From assembly GCF_030052815.1 (NCBI RefSeq), contig NC_079498.1, positions 82,322,992-82,386,991 on the forward strand: 64,000 nucleotides of DNA. Direction: 5' to 3'. The translations under genes were made by a program, and so were the position numbers. The notes under the pieces are model-generated. The model searched no databases, was not told the DNA's origin, and saw nothing but the letters and a program-made list of their open reading frames with translations. This stretch comes from Hevea brasiliensis. Lineage: Eukaryota > Streptophyta > Magnoliopsida > Malpighiales > Euphorbiaceae. This document shows positions 10,935 to 23,185 of the stretch, piece by piece; position 1 is the stretch's first letter; every line of letters starts with the position of its first letter.

Positions 10935-12794
10935 AGATGAGTGAACCTAGATGTTAACCAATCCCAAAAGAAAAAGAAAACTAAAGCTATTGCTGACAAA
11001 GGAAAATGTTTCCATTGTCAAAAGGTTGGGCACTGGAAAAGGAACTGCCCTGAGTATTTGGTGTCTCTAAAGAGCAAGAGGGATAAACCTTCAGAAGGTA
11101 TGTCTATATCTTGTTATTTAGATTATGATAATACTCGTAGTTTATCTACAACTTGGATTTTAGATATCGGTACAAGTTCTTACATATGTTTTGATATGCA
11201 GGAACTAGCAAGTAGTGAAAGCACGAATGCACAGGATGTTAGACTCTGAATTGGCAATGAAGCAACTATTGTAGTATTAGCCATAGGGTCTAAATCATTG
11301 TATCTAAAAGAACATGCTTTGTTTTTGGATCTTATTTTGTATGTACCTAATGCTTTTAAAAATTTCTGTATCTAGTTTGACTAGTAATTGATATCAACTT
11401 CATTTCATACATGATGCTTGCAATATTTATTTTAGACATAAAATTATTGGCATGGGTTATTTACAAGATGGTCTTTATTATTTAAATAATAATAAGAAAA
11501 TAAGTCCAAGAAATCGAATTGAATTTAATGTAATCATTGAATCCAAATCAAGTTCAAGACAACTTTGGCACTCAAGATTCGGTCATATTCCAGAAGATAG
11601 AATTAAAAAACTGGAAAAGATGGAGATTTTATCCTTTAAGGTAAAATGATTAGATCACCTTTTGTTGGACAAGGTTTAAGGGTTAAAGAAGGTTTGGAGC
11701 TAGTACATAGTGATGTATGAAGTCCATTTAAAGAAATGGCAAGAGATGGGTTTTCTACTTCATTACCAGTACAAATGATAAATCAAAGTATGGATATTTG
11801 TATTTAATGAATACAAATATGAATCTTTTTAAAACTTCAAAGAATTCAAATCAGAAGTAGAAAAATAAGCAGCAAAAGTATTAAAACTCTATTATTAGAC
11901 CGAGGAGGTGAATACTTAAGTGCTAAATTCGATGAGTTCTTAAAAGAACATGGCATTGTTTCTCAATTAACTCCTCTTAGAATGCCACAATTAAATAGCG
12001 CATCTGAAAAGAGAAATCGTATTCTATTAGAAATGGTACAAAGCATGATGAGCTATACAGACCTTCCAATCTCCTTATGGGGATTTGCATTAGAAACAAC
12101 TTTGTACCTTCTAAATCGTGTCCCTTTAAAATTAGTCTCTTCCACCCTATATGAGACATGTTATGGAAAACAACCAAGTCTTAAATATGTTAAGATTTGG
12201 GGTTGTCTAGCTTACATCAAAAAGCTAAAGACTGATAAATTGGATAAAAAATTAGAAAAGAGATGGTTTGTTGAATATTTGAAAGATAGCTTTGGATATT
12301 ATTTCTATCTTCCTAAGTCACAAAGAGTTGTGATATGTAGAGATGTTATTTTCTTGAGAAAGAGTTTATTCAAGAAGGTGCCAAGGGTAGAAAGATAGAA
12401 TTAGAGAATTCTGATCAATAAACAGATAAAATGGATATTGATCCATCCAGTGAGCCTATACCTATTGATGATGTCTCCATATCAATTCCTCGACAATCAA
12501 GTAGAATATCTCATCTTCCAGATAGATATGGATTTCTTCATGAGAATGAACAAGAGTTTTTTATTCATGAAGAAGCAGATCATAGTGATAATCCTATGAC
12601 TTATGAAAAAGCTATATGAAATATAGACTCTTCAAAATGGGTTGAAGCCATGAAATTTGAAATGAATTCCATATATAAGAATCAAGTTTAGGATCTTATA
12701 GACCCACCTAAAGGTATTGTATCAATAGAGAATAAATGGGTTTTTAAGTAAAAACTTAACTCCGATGGAATGGTAGAAACCTATAAAGAAAGGA
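10935..12794 (+). pseudogene. Copia-III part 1: gag zinc knuckle, protease, integrase, RT start
   Basis: Five-prime-truncated Ty1/copia polyprotein. The piece 10941-11249 holds an intact gag zinc knuckle CFHCQKVGHWKRNC (CX2CX4HX4C, about 11007-11048) and the protease start WILDIGTSSYIC, where D-T-G has become D-I-G. The pre-integrase domain reads LWHSRFGHIPEDRIKKLEK (about 11560-11615). The integrase core follows, with LDRGGEYLSAKFDEFLKEHG (about 11895-11955), SASEKRNRILLEM at 11998-12035 and WGCLAYIKKLKTDKLDKK (about 12200-12255). Integrase carries several stops near 11700-11880. From 12640 the RT start WVEAMKFEMNSIYKNQV is seen, with several stops. The coding sequence is cut at 12794 by LTR A2 and continues at 32655. 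Most of gag and any 5' LTR are absent. Confidence 0.88.
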
Positions 12795-15651
12795 TGTAAC
12801 ACCCTCACCGTAGGTAGTCCGTACGTTCTACTGTTTCGACGACTATCATCTGTTCGGACAGTCAGAATGTCTGGAACTACACTTAAACTAGGGTAAGGAG
12901 ACAAATTGATGAAATAAAGACTAATAAAAATTAAGGAAAAATAAAAGAAATGAAATGTAACTAGGTTAAAGGAGCCAGAACCACGGCGATGGGTGACTGT
13001 ACCGGAAAGTCACTGCATAGGCAGTTGATGATTCTAGACCTGCGAGGAACCCTGGGAAATAATTTCTGGGACGTAATTAAAGGTTTACTGAGTTATAAAT
13101 GACATTAAAAATTTCAAAGAAAATTTAGTCAATTGGTACAGATAAAAATAAAAATGAAATAGACAGTACAAAAATTAAAGGAACCGTCGAGTTAGAAATT
13201 TAGTCGGTATTATCGAAAAAGTTTGACTGTAACTCAAAGAGGGGCATTTTGGTCATTTGGTACCAAGATTCGACTTTTGACCTAAATGTCCATTAAAATG
13301 AATGATATTTAAATTTTGAAAAATCCCATGAAAATATGAAATTATATGTAAAGCGATTAAAGGAACATAAAGGAAATTATTATAAATATTAAAGCTATAA
13401 TTATTATAATTAATAATTTAATTTATAGTAGGGTATAAATAGGTATAAAATGACAAGATTCTAACACCACTCAACTTTATCTTTCCCACTTCATCTCTTG
13501 GTCGAAACCCTATCCCATCTTCCTCCATGGACGCTTTCATGCAAGCTCTAAATCCCTCCATTCTCACCATAAACCTCACAAGTTTCTTCACAAAAATTAA
13601 TCACCACACCTTGGGAAGAATATAGGCAGCTAAGAAAGAGTAGAATGGTGAACTTTTAGCAACTTGAAGAATTCTCCATGAAAGGTTAGTGCAAGTTTTC
13701 TTCTCCTTTTCTTGCTAAACCTTGAATTGAGGTTGAAATGAGTGAGTTTGACATTAAATTGGAAGAAAATGATTAGTAATTTAGAACCCTAGATTTCGGC
13801 AGCTTTGAAATTATGGGAGTTTAATGTTTTCATACATGTAAATGATGTTTGGTGATGTTAATAGATATGTATATGAAGTTATATGTGTGATAAATTGATT
13901 GCATGTGTACGTTGTGGTTGACAAATTAGAGTTATGGTTTTGGGTTAACTATTGGAGACTTTGTGTTATTGCTAGAATTTAATAGTATTGAGATAAATTG
14001 ATGATATTAGAAGTGACATGAATGTCAATTTTTAGTTTGGGAGATGGAGGAAATGAAATTTGGATGTGTATTTTTCCATGTAGGTTGAGACTTGGAAAAT
14101 CCAGTGTATATTTTAAGCCATAACTGAATTTGTATTGCTCCAATTGGTATGAGGCCAATTGCAGATGAAACTAGACCTAAAATTCTCCATTTTTCATGAA
14201 GAGACCATGCCCAAATTCTGCCCAGAAATTGACCAATTTGTTGTCCGAATTCTGATGACTAAATGATGAACCCAGAAAATTAACCAAACGAACAGTACAC
14301 ATTCATTTGGCCATAACTCCCACTAGACAGGTCTAAATGACCTGAATTTTATACCATTGGAAAGCTTGGATATAGGACTACAACTTTCATGAAGACCACA
14401 GAGCCCAGAAATGCCTTAAACCAATCCAAATTGTTGGCTTTAGATCACAAAACTGTCCAGAACCATATTGCCCAAAAATTGCTAGACATAGGCTTACTTG
14501 ACTAGTTTTGGCAAAGAGACTATAACTTGGTCTATATAAATCCAAATGCAATGAAATTAGTGGCAAAATTTCTATAAGAATCAATCTACAATATTGGTTT
14601 TTGACCAAAACCTAGAAATCAAGGGAACTAGGTTAATTGGCTAGATCAAGTTAGTATGCAAATTCTAGAAATTGCCTAAGTGGCCATTTGACTCCAGAAC
14701 AGTATTTTAGTCATATCTCTCACTAGGAAACTCCAATTTGGATGAGCCATATTGTTATGCAAACTTGAGAAATAAAGCTCCAACTTTATTTTAGACACTT
14801 TTCTCGAATTATAAATGTAAGAATCCCAAAAGTTGAGTCAAAGCTACTGACCTGAACTAGGATCCTGTTGGCATAGGGTACTTGAGTCTAGGCTTGTGAT
14901 TTAGCTATAAGTAATTCTACAAAACTTAAAAAATTGCAATCCAAAATTCTAAGTGACCAGAAGACATAGGGAAATAAACTCTGTGAAGAATACCAAGCCT
15001 AAAAGTGACTGCAATATGTCCAATTAAATTAGTAAAGTGTAATTCTAAAATTTGACTAGCTAAGGATCCAAAATTAGGAAATGAACCAGTTATGGTTATC
15101 TGACCATAACTTGAGTTCTAGAAATCCAAATGACATGATTCAAAAAGAGAAAATAAGACAAGACATAGAGGAACATCTTTCATGAAGGAAGTATGGCCAA
15201 ACAGTGGCCGCAAAGTAATCAAATTGATAGGTAAATTTAAGACATTAAAACTGAACCTAAAGAAAGGTTCACATGATAAACTATTTTATGGTAGGGTTTT
15301 AACCCTAGTATGTCACTAAACACTGAATTACATGAAATAGGTATGTGGAACCCACTTTTCCACTACAAGAAATATGAAATTTCTAATAATTAATTGATAA
15401 TGCTTAATTGCCCAAAGTAAGTCTAGGCTTATGTATATAGTTTGGATCGATTGGTATACCAATTAGGGACTACAGATAGCAGTACTGCCTACATGACTAA
15501 TCATTAATTGACAAAATATGTCTAATATGAAGGTTCTACAGGTTATATGCCTGCTTGTTGGCCATTGTTCCTAATTTCATTTTTGGCTTTGAAAGCCTGC
15601 CCGCTGGCCTTGTGCCTGACATAATAGTTGTATATAAGGTAGACATATGGT
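12795..15651 (+). repeat. Solo gypsy LTR A2, first part
   Basis: Begins TGTAACACCCTCACCG inside the Copia-III RT. It is interrupted at 15652 by LTR C and continues at 31806, giving about 3.7 kb in total. The flanks read AAGGA (12790-12794) and AAAGC (32655-32659); Copia-III coding continuity suggests an original AAGGC with one change on each side. It contains a TATA box at 13434, a donor-like GTTAGT at 13685 and the palindrome AGGTC-N5-GACCT at 14329-14343. Confidence 0.85.
13434..13442 (+). promoter_or_regulatory. TATA box of LTR A2
   Basis: TATAAATAG matches the plant TATA consensus. It lies about 640 bp into the LTR and 250 bp before the donor-like site, followed by CT-rich leader-like sequence (CTTTATCTTTCCCACTTC), so it is a good candidate for the LTR promoter. 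Confidence 0.6.
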
Positions 15652-18373
15652 TGTCACACCCTACCCCTCCGTAAGGCATAACATGATCCCGTAGTATACC
15701 TAATGAATTACTAACTTCGTTTACTGATAACCCATTAAATACACTACAAGGAATTTTAAAACTTTTCTTACTTCTTTTTACAGTGGTGAGCACTATTTAC
15801 AGGTGTTAAAAAGTTTTTGAACTGAAGTAAAACAGCTAACACATTTGAATTATTAGTAATTTTTGTAAAAATTTTGGCGGAGTGCCATCTGTATTTTGAA
15901 TAAAACAGTTCTTCAAAAACCTGTAAAAAACACTTCAGATATATTTCTCAATCTCAAACTCCAACATTTAATCAACACAATATGTTTCTCAACTCAAATC
16001 CATAATAATTTTTCTAGTATTTTCAAAGGCTGAGATAAAAGAAATATAGTACAAATTTTACAAGCCAAAATAATTCACAATTTATTTTACAACTTCAATG
16101 TTCAATTTTAGTTTACAACTGCTCAAAACCAAGAACACTATATACATACAGTGAACATACATTACAATACAAAATGCAGAATATGGTATACTTAATATAC
16201 CCGATGAACTCTCAATATAGCATTAGTAGCCTAGTCTCATTGTCTCAATCTGTCTACTCATGATAAAGAATGAAAGCTATCGCTGAGTAAAATTTACTCA
16301 GTGGTGCACAATAACAAATTGAAATGCGATATATAAATCTTTTATTGACAATTCACAAATCAAATAATTCACAATTCCATTTCACAATTTACAAAGTTCA
16401 TATAACACAAATTTGATCAAACAATTGAATAACATAGTTTTGCCAATCAATAACACCATTTGATCAAATAACTGAATAATACAGTTTTGCCAATCAATAA
16501 GACCATTTGATCAAATAACTGAATAATACAATTTTGCCAATCAATAACACAATTTGATCAAATAATTGAATAATACAGTGTTGCCAATCAATAACACAAT
16601 TTAGGCCATTACATAATTTTTTCGCATATGCCGTGTTGTACACCACGACAAGACACACTCACCCCAATAATAAAAATCAATGAGGGAGGAAGCTAGCTAA
16701 ATAATGAGTACTCATCCACACTCACCTCAGACTAACAAGTCAAAGAGGGAGGAACATAATCACACTCACCCCAAAATGGAGGAGGAACATAGTAACAGTG
16801 TCATGCCAATTGTGAATCAAAACAATTCCAAATCACAATATTTCATGATTTCCATTTGCAAAATAGGCAACACAATAATTTCCAAATAAGATTCTCAAAG
16901 TTAAAACAATAAAAAAATTATTCATAACTCATTTCTCCAAATAAATTTTCTAGTAAAAGCAGTGGATATAAAAAGTATTGTGCATAGACACAATTTAAAA
17001 CTATAATGTTCAAATAAATTTTTAAGTAGAAAATAAGAAATCAAAATTATTGTGCACAAATACAATTTAAAATAATAACATACAAATAATCATAATTTAT
17101 TTTAATTGAAAATTTCAAAAGAAATAACTATTGTGCACAGACCTCTGATATATGTCTCTTGGCTCTGACTCAGTGTTTCCTTCCCCTTCCCTGAGTTTTT
17201 GCTAACTGAAACACACAATTTGAAGTGTTTCAGTACCCATTTAAACCGTCTCTAACAATAAGGCTTAATAATTAATTTATTGAATTCTATCATTTCCTTA
17301 GTCAACCTAAGATATTGACCCTTAATGCGGTCTAGGTGAATTAGGTTTTAATGTTACCAATATGTCACATTTTATAGCCTTTTAGTATTGGTACATGTTA
17401 CCCAATTCCTTTCCATGTATATTGCGTTTTATTGCAATTTGTCGGATTCCGGTATACTAATTTGACCTAGCCGGATGACCTAGTTTCCTCGATTTTCAGG
17501 TTTCGGTCAAAACTACAAACTTGTAGATCTATGTCTTATTGCACGCAAGGAAAAATTGCGGATCATTCTGAGTTTACTAGACCAAGTTATGGTCATTTTA
17601 CTATTTCTGGTCAGAATGTACCAAAATTGTCATTTTAGGTCATTTTTAGGTCACTTTTGGTTCGGCCAGTTTTTGGACCTGAACTTGTGCAAGCTATTTG
17701 ACTTACTTATGTTAATTTCTGGGCTTTGGTTTCTTCATAAGACTTGTATATATATGTCTTAACTATTCATGGTAAAAATTTCAGGTCAATTGGACCTGTT
17801 TTGAGTGAGTTATGGCCAAAAAACTAACTGCTGCCCAAATGGTCAATTTTCAGGCCTTAAATGCACTAATCCGGATTTGGTCATTTTTCAAGTCACCTTT
17901 TAGGCAGAATTTTGGTAAGCTTCCCTTATGAAAGTTGGCACTTTTTGTGCCTAGTTTCACCTCCAATTGGTCTCATACCAATTGGAGCCACACACTTAAG
18001 GTTCTAAGCTAAAATATACACTGCCCTATTGCACATTGTTCATCACTCATCAAATGACACATTTAACATTACCAAGTTACACATTCATGCCAATTCTGGT
18101 TTGTACCATAACCTAAATACATTTTAGTTCACATCGTTGGTCATTTTGGCAGCTTATAATCACACTCAATATGCACCTTACAGTACATAATTTACCAAGT
18201 CTAAATTACAAACAATTTAGCCACATAACCTAGCTCATTTACATGTCCAAACTCAAACTCTTATACACTTATACATGCTGCCGTAATAAGTACCATAATT
18301 CAACAATAATATTCTATAAACCAAACCATGAAATAACATATTTTGGTCCACACTTCAAATTGCCGAATTGTAA
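15652..18373 (-). repeat. Solo gypsy LTR C, 3' part (minus orientation)
   Basis: On the plus strand it starts TGTCACACCCTACCCC, the complement of the GGTGTGACA end shared by E1, E2, E3 and F. The target duplication ATGGT at 15647-15651 and 31801-31805 marks insertion into A2. It is split at 18373/30653 by E2; total length about 3.87 kb. It contains a 47-bp minisatellite (16411-16598), an acceptor-like site ending at 17216 and AGGTC-N5-GACCT at 17783-17797. The last five bases, TGTAA, are the duplication made by E2. Confidence 0.92.
16411..16598. repeat. 47-bp minisatellite, four units, in LTR C
   Basis: Units begin at 16411, 16458, 16505 and 16552, each starting ATTTGATCAAA or a near variant and including TTGCCAATCAATAA. 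The exact 47-bp spacing is kept across all four. The homologous part of LTR F (about 61990-62060) holds essentially one unit. Confidence 0.92.
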
Positions 18374-21300
18374 TGTCACACCCTACCCCTCTGTAAGGCA
18401 TAACATGATCCCGTAGTATACCTAATGAATTACCAACTCCGTCTACTGATAATCCATTAAATACACTACAAGGGATTTTAAAACTTTTCTTACTTCTTTT
18501 ACAGTGGTGAGCACTATTTACAGGTATCAAAAACTTAGGTGAACTGAAGTGAAACAATTAACTCATTTGATTTATTTGGAATTTCTGTAAAAATTTTGGC
18601 AGAGTGCCATCTGTATTTTGGATAAAACAGTTCTTCAGAAAACCTGTAAAAAGACACTTCAATAATTTTCCAAATCTCAACTCCAATACATTTCTCAACA
18701 CAACAATTTATCAACTCAATTCCATAGAAATTTTTCAAAGTCTGAGATAAGGAAATATAATACAATTTTCACAAGTCAAATAACTCATAATTAATTTACA
18801 ACTTCAAGGTACAATTTGAATTTACAACTGCTCAAAACCAAAAACAAAATGTACATACAGTGTCATACATTACAGTACAAAATGCAAAATATTGGTATAC
18901 TCATTATACCAGGTAATCCCTCGCTGGATGTATATGCAGCCTAGTCTGCTGCCCTGTCTGTCTCTCTACCTGCGCGACAAAGATAAAAGCTATCATTTGA
19001 GACAATGTCTCAGTGGTGCACAACATTAACCAAATACAATTTAAATCACAATTCATAAATCATATCAATAGTGGATACTTAAAACCATAGTCAATTTCAA
19101 GACAGTAATTGTCCATAAGAATTTAAACTCCATTTGTCAATATCACAATAATTTTCATAAGTTAGATCATGTTTGAATTCAAAAGACAGTATATGTCAAT
19201 AAGAGTTTAAATTCATTTCACAATCTCACAATACACATCAATAAATCACACACAGCTTAATCATGATCCATAGTTCAATTCGTCCCAAAAGCCGATGGCT
19301 AATGAGGTATTCAATTCGTCCCAAAAGTCGATGACTAATGAGGAATAACATAGCTAGCTAGCAAAAATATGAGTACTCATCCAATTCGTCCTCAACAGGC
19401 ACACACCTCAACACTTCAGCCAGAGAGGGAATTCAATTCGTCCCACTAGACAAGCTAATGAGGAATACAATCAATATACATGATAGTTGTGGTTTCAAAC
19501 CATTTCAATGCTTTTAAATCAATAAGTATCCATCAATGTCATTCAAACAATTTCTCACAGTTTCAAATCATTTACAATGCTTTTCAAGCAATAAATATTC
19601 ATTCAAATACATTTCCACAATTTAAAACAATAATATACAAATAGTCAATATTTATTTCAATTGAAAATAATTCAAAAGAAATAGTTGTTGTGCACAAATC
19701 TCTGATATTTGTCTCCTGGTCTTGACTCGATTTCTTTCCCTTTTCTGAGTCCTTGTTAATCGAGAAACACAATTTGAAGTGTTTGATGCTAAATTAATTT
19801 GCCTCTAACGATAATGTTCGATAAACAATTCACTGAATACTTTTATTTGCTTAATCACCTAATATACCGACCCTCGATGCGTTTTAGGTAAATTAGGTCT
19901 TAGTGTCAATAATATGTCACATTCGATAGGGTTTTAGGTTTGGTACGTGTTACCAAACTCAATTCTATGTATATTGCGTTTTCTTGCATTTTATTGCAAA
20001 TTGCTGGATTTCGGGATACTAGTTTGACCTAGCCAGACGATCTAGTTCCCTCGGTTTTCGGGTTTCGGTCAAAACTACAAACTTGTAGATCTATGTCTTA
20101 TGGACCGCGGTGCAAAATTTTAGGTCAATCCGAGTTAAGTAGACCAAGTTATGGTCATTATACTACTGCTGGTCAATTGGTATCAAATTACGTCAATTTT
20201 AGGTCAATTTGGTCAACTTTGGTTCGGCCAGTTTTTGGACCCGAATTTGTGCAAGCTTTTTGACTTGCTTCTGGTCATTTCTGGGTTTTGGTGTCTTCAT
20301 AAGACTTGTAGGTATGGGTCTTAACTATTCATGGTTAAAATTTCAGGTCAATTGGACCTGTTTTGAGTGAGTTATGGCCTAAATACTCACTCCTGCCCAA
20401 TTGGTCATTTTTCAGGTCCTAATTGTACCTAATCCGAATTGGTAATTCTCTTAGGTCACCTTGAAAGCAGAATTTTGGTATGTTTTCTAAATGAAAGTTG
20501 GCACATTTTGTGCCTAGTTCCACCTCCAATTGGTCTCATACCAATTGAGGTTACATATTTAAACTTATTGGCTAAAATATACACTGCCCTTGGTTACTTT
20601 GCTCAACACACATCAATCACTCACATTTACCTTGCAATATGTTTACTTCCCTACCAAATCTGTTTTCGTACATTACCAAAACCACATCCCACTTTATATT
20701 ATCCTCACTTTGGGCAGATTACAATTATCTTCAATACACCAATTAAAGTTGACATTTACAAAGTCTAAATACAATCACATACACACCTAAACATCACTAA
20801 TTCTCACATACACTTTATAAATTAATTTCATACACATATCCATCACTCCTTCTATGTCAACATTCTGCCAACATTTCCATGAGTACATACATTTATTCAA
20901 GTGTCCCCAAGCTGCCGAAAATTGTCCTTCAACACCAAGTGTCATACAATTCATTAAATCTCATTCCAAGTGCAAAAATCACCTTATACATGTGAAGTAA
21001 TTCACTAGGTTATTAAATCATCATGATCAACATCATTCTCATCAATTATATGTACAAATACTTCATCAAATACATGACTCCATGGCTGTCCAAAATGAAC
21101 ACAACAATAACTCTTCAAACTCAAAAATTTTCTTCACAAACCCAACACCCATAACATGTACACAAAACTTAACAAAGCTATCTTCAAAAATATGAACTTA
21201 CCTTATGTTTGGAGCTTGTTAAACCTTGCTTAAACTTCTCAAATTTAGTATCAAACTCTTTCTTGTGATGAGTAGACAAAGTTTCATGAAGGAACCTAAG

Positions 21301-22080
21301 AGATTGGAGTTGAAAATGGAGAGTTAAGAGAGCTTGCATGAAACGTCAATGGTGGCTTCCTCTTTCTCTCAATTCGGCATGGATGAGGAAATGGAGAAGA
21401 TGAGTTTTGCAGATTGTTTATTTGATGTACACCTTCCCCTTTGTGTTTATTTTATTCCTTAGTGGTCCACTCATTTAAATTATATCATAAAATAAGCTTA
21501 AATGTGTTATTTACACATTTTTCACCCCACTTTTAGCTATTTGTATTAGGTACCCCTCTTTTAATTTTTCATTTAATTTTCTAAGTGTAATATTATTTAT
21601 TTTTAATGGACATTTAGGTCAAAAGACAATTCGGGGTGTCAAATTACCATAATGCCCCTGTTCGGGTTACGTTCCCAATTTTTCGGTAACACCGGGTTTT
21701 GTCTGTTTTTCGATTTCTCACTTTTCTTTGTACTAATTATTTAATTTTTTTTGATCTTTCTAATGATATTTATTCTTTAATAAGGTTCTATTTAAGTCCT
21801 AAAAATGTTTTCTAGGGTTCCCCGCAGTCCAGGGCTAGTCAACGGTCCACGCCGTGGCTTCCCAGTGCGGTCACCCATCGTTAGGTTTGCCGGCTCGTTT
21901 AACTTGATCACATTTCTTTGCTATTATTTTTTCTTTGTTTTTCTTGTATTTTCTTTTCTTGTATTTCATTATTTTATGTCTCCTCACTCATATTGAAGTG
22001 TAGTTCTAGGCATCCTAGCTGTCCGGACAACACTGGTCACTGGAGCAGCAGAACGCACTATCGAACTTAGGGATGTTACA
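18374..22080 (-). repeat. E2 3' LTR (3707 bp)
   Basis: Plus-strand ends are TGTCACACCC and ATGTTACA. It is near-identical to 26939-30647. It contains the hairpin TGGCA/TGCCA (18597-18609), four CAATTCGTCC-type repeats (19274-19442, two of them 36 bp apart), the palindrome AGGTC-N5-GACCT (20345-20359), a donor-like site at 21201 and the dyad AAATGTGT/ACACATTT (21500-21520). The acceptor-like CAG of the 5' copy has changed here (TCGA replaces CTGA near 19765). Open stretches such as 20439-20768 recur in both LTRs and are not genes. Confidence 0.95.
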
Positions 22081-22094
22081 ATTCTCTCCCCCTT
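22081..22094 (-). other. E2 polypurine tract
   Basis: On the minus strand AAGGGGGAGAGAAT directly precedes the 3' LTR, the expected plus-strand primer. Confidence 0.85.
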
Positions 22095-22130
22095 AAAATA
22101 AATTTCGTCTCGAAATTTTACCTGGCATTA

Positions 22131-22275
22131 GTCTCTGAACAGCTGTGGGTGCTGTCTCCTCATATCCTCTTCACATTCCCAAGTAGCTTCCTGGCCTGAA
22201 TGATGGTTCCACAAAGACTTTAACTGTGTATCTGCTTGTTTCTCACCGCTTCACCTCATAAGCGAATTTTTATGG
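22131..22275 (-). pseudogene. E2 chromodomain remnant
   Basis: After the frame of 22256-22918 closes, a shifted frame reads WNHHSGQEATWECEEDMRRQ and then HPQLFRD before a stop at 22128-22130. This is the end of the C-terminal chromodomain of chromovirus integrases. At least one indel and one stop separate it from the integrase frame. Chromodomains of this group are thought to guide integration to heterochromatin. Confidence 0.8.
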
Positions 22276-22918
22276 GTTCTTCCTCATATGAGAGGTCCGG
22301 ATTTACTTCAATCTCTTCAACCGACAAGACATGAGATGGGTCAGATCTGTACCTCCTTAACATGGACACATGGAAGACACTGTGTATCCTTGCTAGCTCT
22401 GGAGGTAATGCCAACCGATATGCCAAAGGACCCACTCTTTCCAGAACTTCATATGGTCCGATGAAACGAGGACTCAGTTTCCCCTTTCTGCCAAATCTCA
22501 TAATCCTCTTCCAAGGAGAAACTTTGGGGAATACCTTAGCACCCACTGCGTACTCAATATCTCTTCTTTTCATATCAACATAGGACTTCTGACGGTCTGA
22601 TGCAGCCTTGAGTCTATCACTAATCAATCTGATCTTTTTCTCTGTCTGCTGAACAATTTCTGGCCCAATCATCCTCCTTTTACCTACCTTATCCCAACAT
22701 AGGGGAGTTCTGCACTTTCTACCATACAAAGCTTCATATGGAGGCATCCCTATGCTTGATTGGTAGCTGTTGTTATAAGCAAACTCAATCAAAGGCAAGT
22801 GTGTATCCCAACTACCTTCAAATTCAATCACACAAGCCCGTAGCATATCCTCCAATATCTGAATAACCCTCTCAGACTGGCCATCTGTCTGTGGGTGGAA
22901 TGCTGTGCTGAAGTTCAA
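22256..22918 (-). CDS. E2 integrase C-terminal part (open segment, 220 aa)
   Basis: Starts with AFHPQTDGQSERVIQ: the glutamate of QSER (residue 16) is the third residue of the integrase D,D,E triad, and it is intact here, unlike in E1. The GPY/F module RFIGPYEVLERVGPLAYR lies near residues 150-170, followed by IHSVFHVSMLRRY. The frame closes at EEPIKIRL just before the chromodomain. It is separated from the preceding segment by a stop (TGG to TAG). It is part of one polyprotein, not an independent gene; the first residue is only the first in-frame Met. Confidence 0.85.
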   Translation of the reverse strand: MNFSTAFHPQTDGQSERVIQILEDMLRACVIEFEGSWDTHLPLIEFAYNNSYQSSIGMPPYEALYGRKCRTPLCWDKVGKRRMIGPEIVQQTEKKIRLISDRLKAASDRQKSYVDMKRRDIEYAVGAKVFPKVSPWKRIMRFGRKGKLSPRFIGPYEVLERVGPLAYRLALPPELARIHSVFHVSMLRRYRSDPSHVLSVEEIEVNPDLSYEEEPIKIRL

Positions 22919-22948
22919 TCTAGTTCCTAGGGCTCTCTGAAGACTACC

Positions 22949-23167
22949 CTAGAATCTAGAAGTGAACCTAGGATCTCTATCAGACACAATTGATACTGGC
23001 ACTCCATGCAATTTTACAATCTCATATATGTACAATCTGGCCAATCTTTCCAGGCTATAGTCCATCCGAACTGGTAAAAAGTGAGCAGACTTGGTCAACC
23101 TGTCAACTATAACCCATACTGCATCATGACTACTCTGTGTTCTTGGAAGTCCTGTAACAAAATCCAT
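22949..23167 (-). pseudogene. E2 integrase core segment
   Basis: [18 protein letters not shown] and [13 protein letters not shown] give the first and second catalytic aspartates of the integrase D,D,E triad. The segment is bounded by two TGG-to-TAG stops (23186-23188 upstream, 22949-22951 downstream), both in the same frame as the flanking segments, so only point changes break the integrase here. Confidence 0.85.
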
Positions 23168-23185
23168 AGTTATTCGTTCCCATTT

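Noticed and set aside
16411..16598. Regularly spaced repeats as a possible CRISPR array
   Set aside because: Units are contiguous 47-bp tandem copies without unique spacers, in a plant LTR.
20439..20768. 109-residue open frame, also present at 29005-29334
   Set aside because: The two are the paired LTRs of E2 read in the antisense direction. No domain is visible, and duplication is explained by the LTRs.
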